Shown: piece after piece, positions 62,949-64,000 of the stretch
Numbering within the stretch: the stretch's first letter is position 1
Layout of the letters: the number at the start of each line of letters is the position of its first letter
NCBI GenBank assembly: GCA_963781785.1
Contig: CAWAHD010000003.1
Coordinates: 186,001-250,000, forward strand
Reading direction: 5' to 3'
DNA length: 64,000 nt
Source: CAWAHD01 sp963781785
GTDB lineage: Bacteria; Planctomycetota; Planctomycetia; Isosphaerales; Isosphaeraceae
The notes under the pieces: generated by a model
What the model saw: only the letters and a program-made list of their open reading frames with translations
Database searches by the model: none
What the model was told of the DNA's origin: nothing
Program-made: the position numbers and the translations under genes

Positions 62949-64000
62949 ATGAACACAGTATGGCCCTTTCTGGTCAAGTTTGCCAGCCTCATCGTCTGCA
63001 CCCTCCATTGCTTCGACCGGGTCATCTTCAAAGGCCATCTGGCCTTGGCTTCTCCCCACGAACTCGAACGTTTTGTCGATTTCGTTCTCAAGGTTCGCCG
63101 CACCGACTTCATCAAATGCATGGCGCCCCAGTACTCTGAGCGTTTGGTTCAACATGCCCAGGCCTGGGCGCGGAAGGCTGGTCGCACCTACGTGTATCGC
63201 ACCGGCGACTTCCGCAAAGACCAATGGGCTCTCAACCTCGTCCGCGACCAAGGCATCCTCGAGGGACTCGTCGGCATCCTTTGCACCCAAGAAACCTGCC
63301 CTTCCTTCGCCCTCGTGCCCGGCCGCGACCGGCCTCAGTTCGTCAGCCGGCCCCGGCAGCAGCGAGTCCTCTATTACTACTTCCTCGATCCGCAGTTCGG
63401 CCTGATCCACGTCCGCCTGCAGACCTGGTTGCCGTTCACTGTCCAGGTCTATGTCAACGGCCACGAATGGCTGGCCCAGCAAATGGTGCAGAAAAGACTG
63501 GGCTTCGTTCAGCAGCACAACGCGTTTACACAACTCGACGATCCGGTCCAGGTCCAGCGCCTGGCCGACCGCTTTGCTCAGCTCAACTGGGCCAAAACCC
63601 TCAATCGTTGGGCACGGCAGGTCAATCCGTTGCTTCACGAACTGCTTCGGGGCTACTCCATACATTGGGTCGTTGATCAAGCCGAGTTCGCCACCGACTT
63701 GCTGTTTACAAGTCGCGCGGCCTTGGCCGGTTTGTACCGTGCGCTCCTGGATTATGCGGTGTGCACATTTTCCCCCAAAGACATTCTCGGCTTCCTCGGC
63801 CGCAAGTGGGATCGCCGCTTCGATGGTGAAGTGCACACCCACTACGAAGAGGACCGCTGGTTCGGAGCCCGCATCAAGCACCGCATGAAGACCAACTGGC
63901 TGAAGATGTACGACAAGTTCGGCCTGATCCTGCGAGTGGAAACGGTTATCAACGCCCCCAAGGAATTCTGGGTCTATCGCACGCGACAGCACCACGACGG
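62949..64000 (+). CDS. Type B element protein, copy 2 (partial at window end)
   Basis: The first ~350 residues of the same protein as copy 1 (25008-26549), starting MNTVWPFLVKFASLIV and reaching past the KMYDKFG / LILRVET block. It has Asp where copy 1 has Asn in RLA-D/N-RFAQ. The frame is open to the window edge. Function is putative mobilisation of the element; no known catalytic motif recognised. Confidence 0.65.
   Translation, partial: MNTVWPFLVKFASLIVCTLHCFDRVIFKGHLALASPHELERFVDFVLKVRRTDFIKCMAPQYSERLVQHAQAWARKAGRTYVYRTGDFRKDQWALNLVRDQGILEGLVGILCTQETCPSFALVPGRDRPQFVSRPRQQRVLYYYFLDPQFGLIHVRLQTWLPFTVQVYVNGHEWLAQQMVQKRLGFVQQHNAFTQLDDPVQVQRLADRFAQLNWAKTLNRWARQVNPLLHELLRGYSIHWVVDQAEFATDLLFTSRAALAGLYRALLDYAVCTFSPKDILGFLGRKWDRRFDGEVHTHYEEDRWFGARIKHRMKTNWLKMYDKFGLILRVETVINAPKEFWVYRTRQHHD

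Larger units (their letters stand above)
62578..64000 (+). mobile_element. Type B element, copy 2 (runs off the window)
   Basis: The left end matches type B copy 1 from (CCC)AACGCGGCATAGCCGC onward. Everything to 64000 is near-identical, with one Asn/Asp difference seen in the protein. The flank before it (..CTCATATA) is unrelated to that of copy 1, which defines the left boundary to within about three bases. The right end is outside the window. Confidence 0.75.

Noticed and set aside
1..64000. CRISPR array, tRNA or rRNA genes
   Set aside because: No regularly spaced repeats, cloverleaf with anticodon arm or rRNA-like sequence was noticed. The repeats present are IS ends and duplicated ISs.

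Overview
The window is GC-rich and reads as a planctomycete chromosome, probably near the Isosphaeraceae. That placement is an inference from gene content: the transposase families, a DnaA-like ATPase downstream of two pepsin-like/PDZ proteins, large multi-membrane and TPR proteins, a leucine-rich-repeat secreted protein, and the general style of the core genes. Ordinary chromosomal genes alternate with an unusually dense pile of insertion sequences (ISs), many nested inside each other. No rRNA, tRNA or CRISPR array was found by eye.

Layout. 1-8.2 kb: a YfhO-like membrane protein, an intact ISKra4-type IS with a perfect 9-bp target duplication, a short-chain dehydrogenase, then a reverse-strand block of two retropepsin-like/PDZ proteins and a broken DnaA-like gene. 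8.4-15.2 kb: an IS graveyard. One old transposase gene (called T1 here) is split by an IS21-like element that carries only a CHC2 zinc-finger ORF and by an unclassified 2.48-kb IS. Its upstream side holds an IS701-type IS, and its 3' end is cut by an ISAzo13-type IS. 15.6-24 kb: TetR plus an MFS transporter split by an unusual element without inverted repeats ('type A'), an LRR protein and a giant membrane/TPR protein. 24-35.9 kb: a second IS pile. It holds a type A fragment, an unclassified 'type B' element, ISAzo13 copy 2, an IS3 whose transposase is fused to a CHC2 zinc finger, a second IS3 broken by IS256 and IS66, a truncated ISL3, and a hydrolase remnant. 35.9-40.8 kb: gyrA, rfbB and a GDP-6-deoxymannose reductase-like gene on the reverse strand. 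41.2-44 kb: an IS3 broken by a second IS66. 44.3-51.9 kb: a sigma-54 activator (frameshifted), a HEAT/pseudo-receiver protein, argH-lysA (lysA frameshifted), an RmlC-like epimerase and a small membrane protein. 51.9-60.9 kb: a complete RND efflux system (TolC-like protein, divergent from adaptor, pump, response regulator and histidine kinase). 61.1-64 kb: a Cu/Zn superoxide dismutase, an ISL3 remnant and a second copy of type B running off the end.

How the genes work together. The efflux genes look like one regulated unit for drug or metal export. gyrA-rfbB-reductase and the separate RmlC-like gene suggest deoxysugar supply for cell-surface glycans. argH-lysA is an amino-acid biosynthesis pair.

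The best candidate for an undescribed system is the pair of related mobile elements, types A and B. They lack terminal inverted repeats and carry hairpins at their tips. Each has a structured non-coding leader that ends exactly at the start codon of a 500-535-residue protein, in which I see no DDE, HUH or serine-recombinase signature. A second theme is a DnaG-like CHC2 zinc finger appearing inside two different mobile elements. A third is the number of single-base frameshifts in otherwise well-conserved genes, which is either real decay or residual sequencing error.
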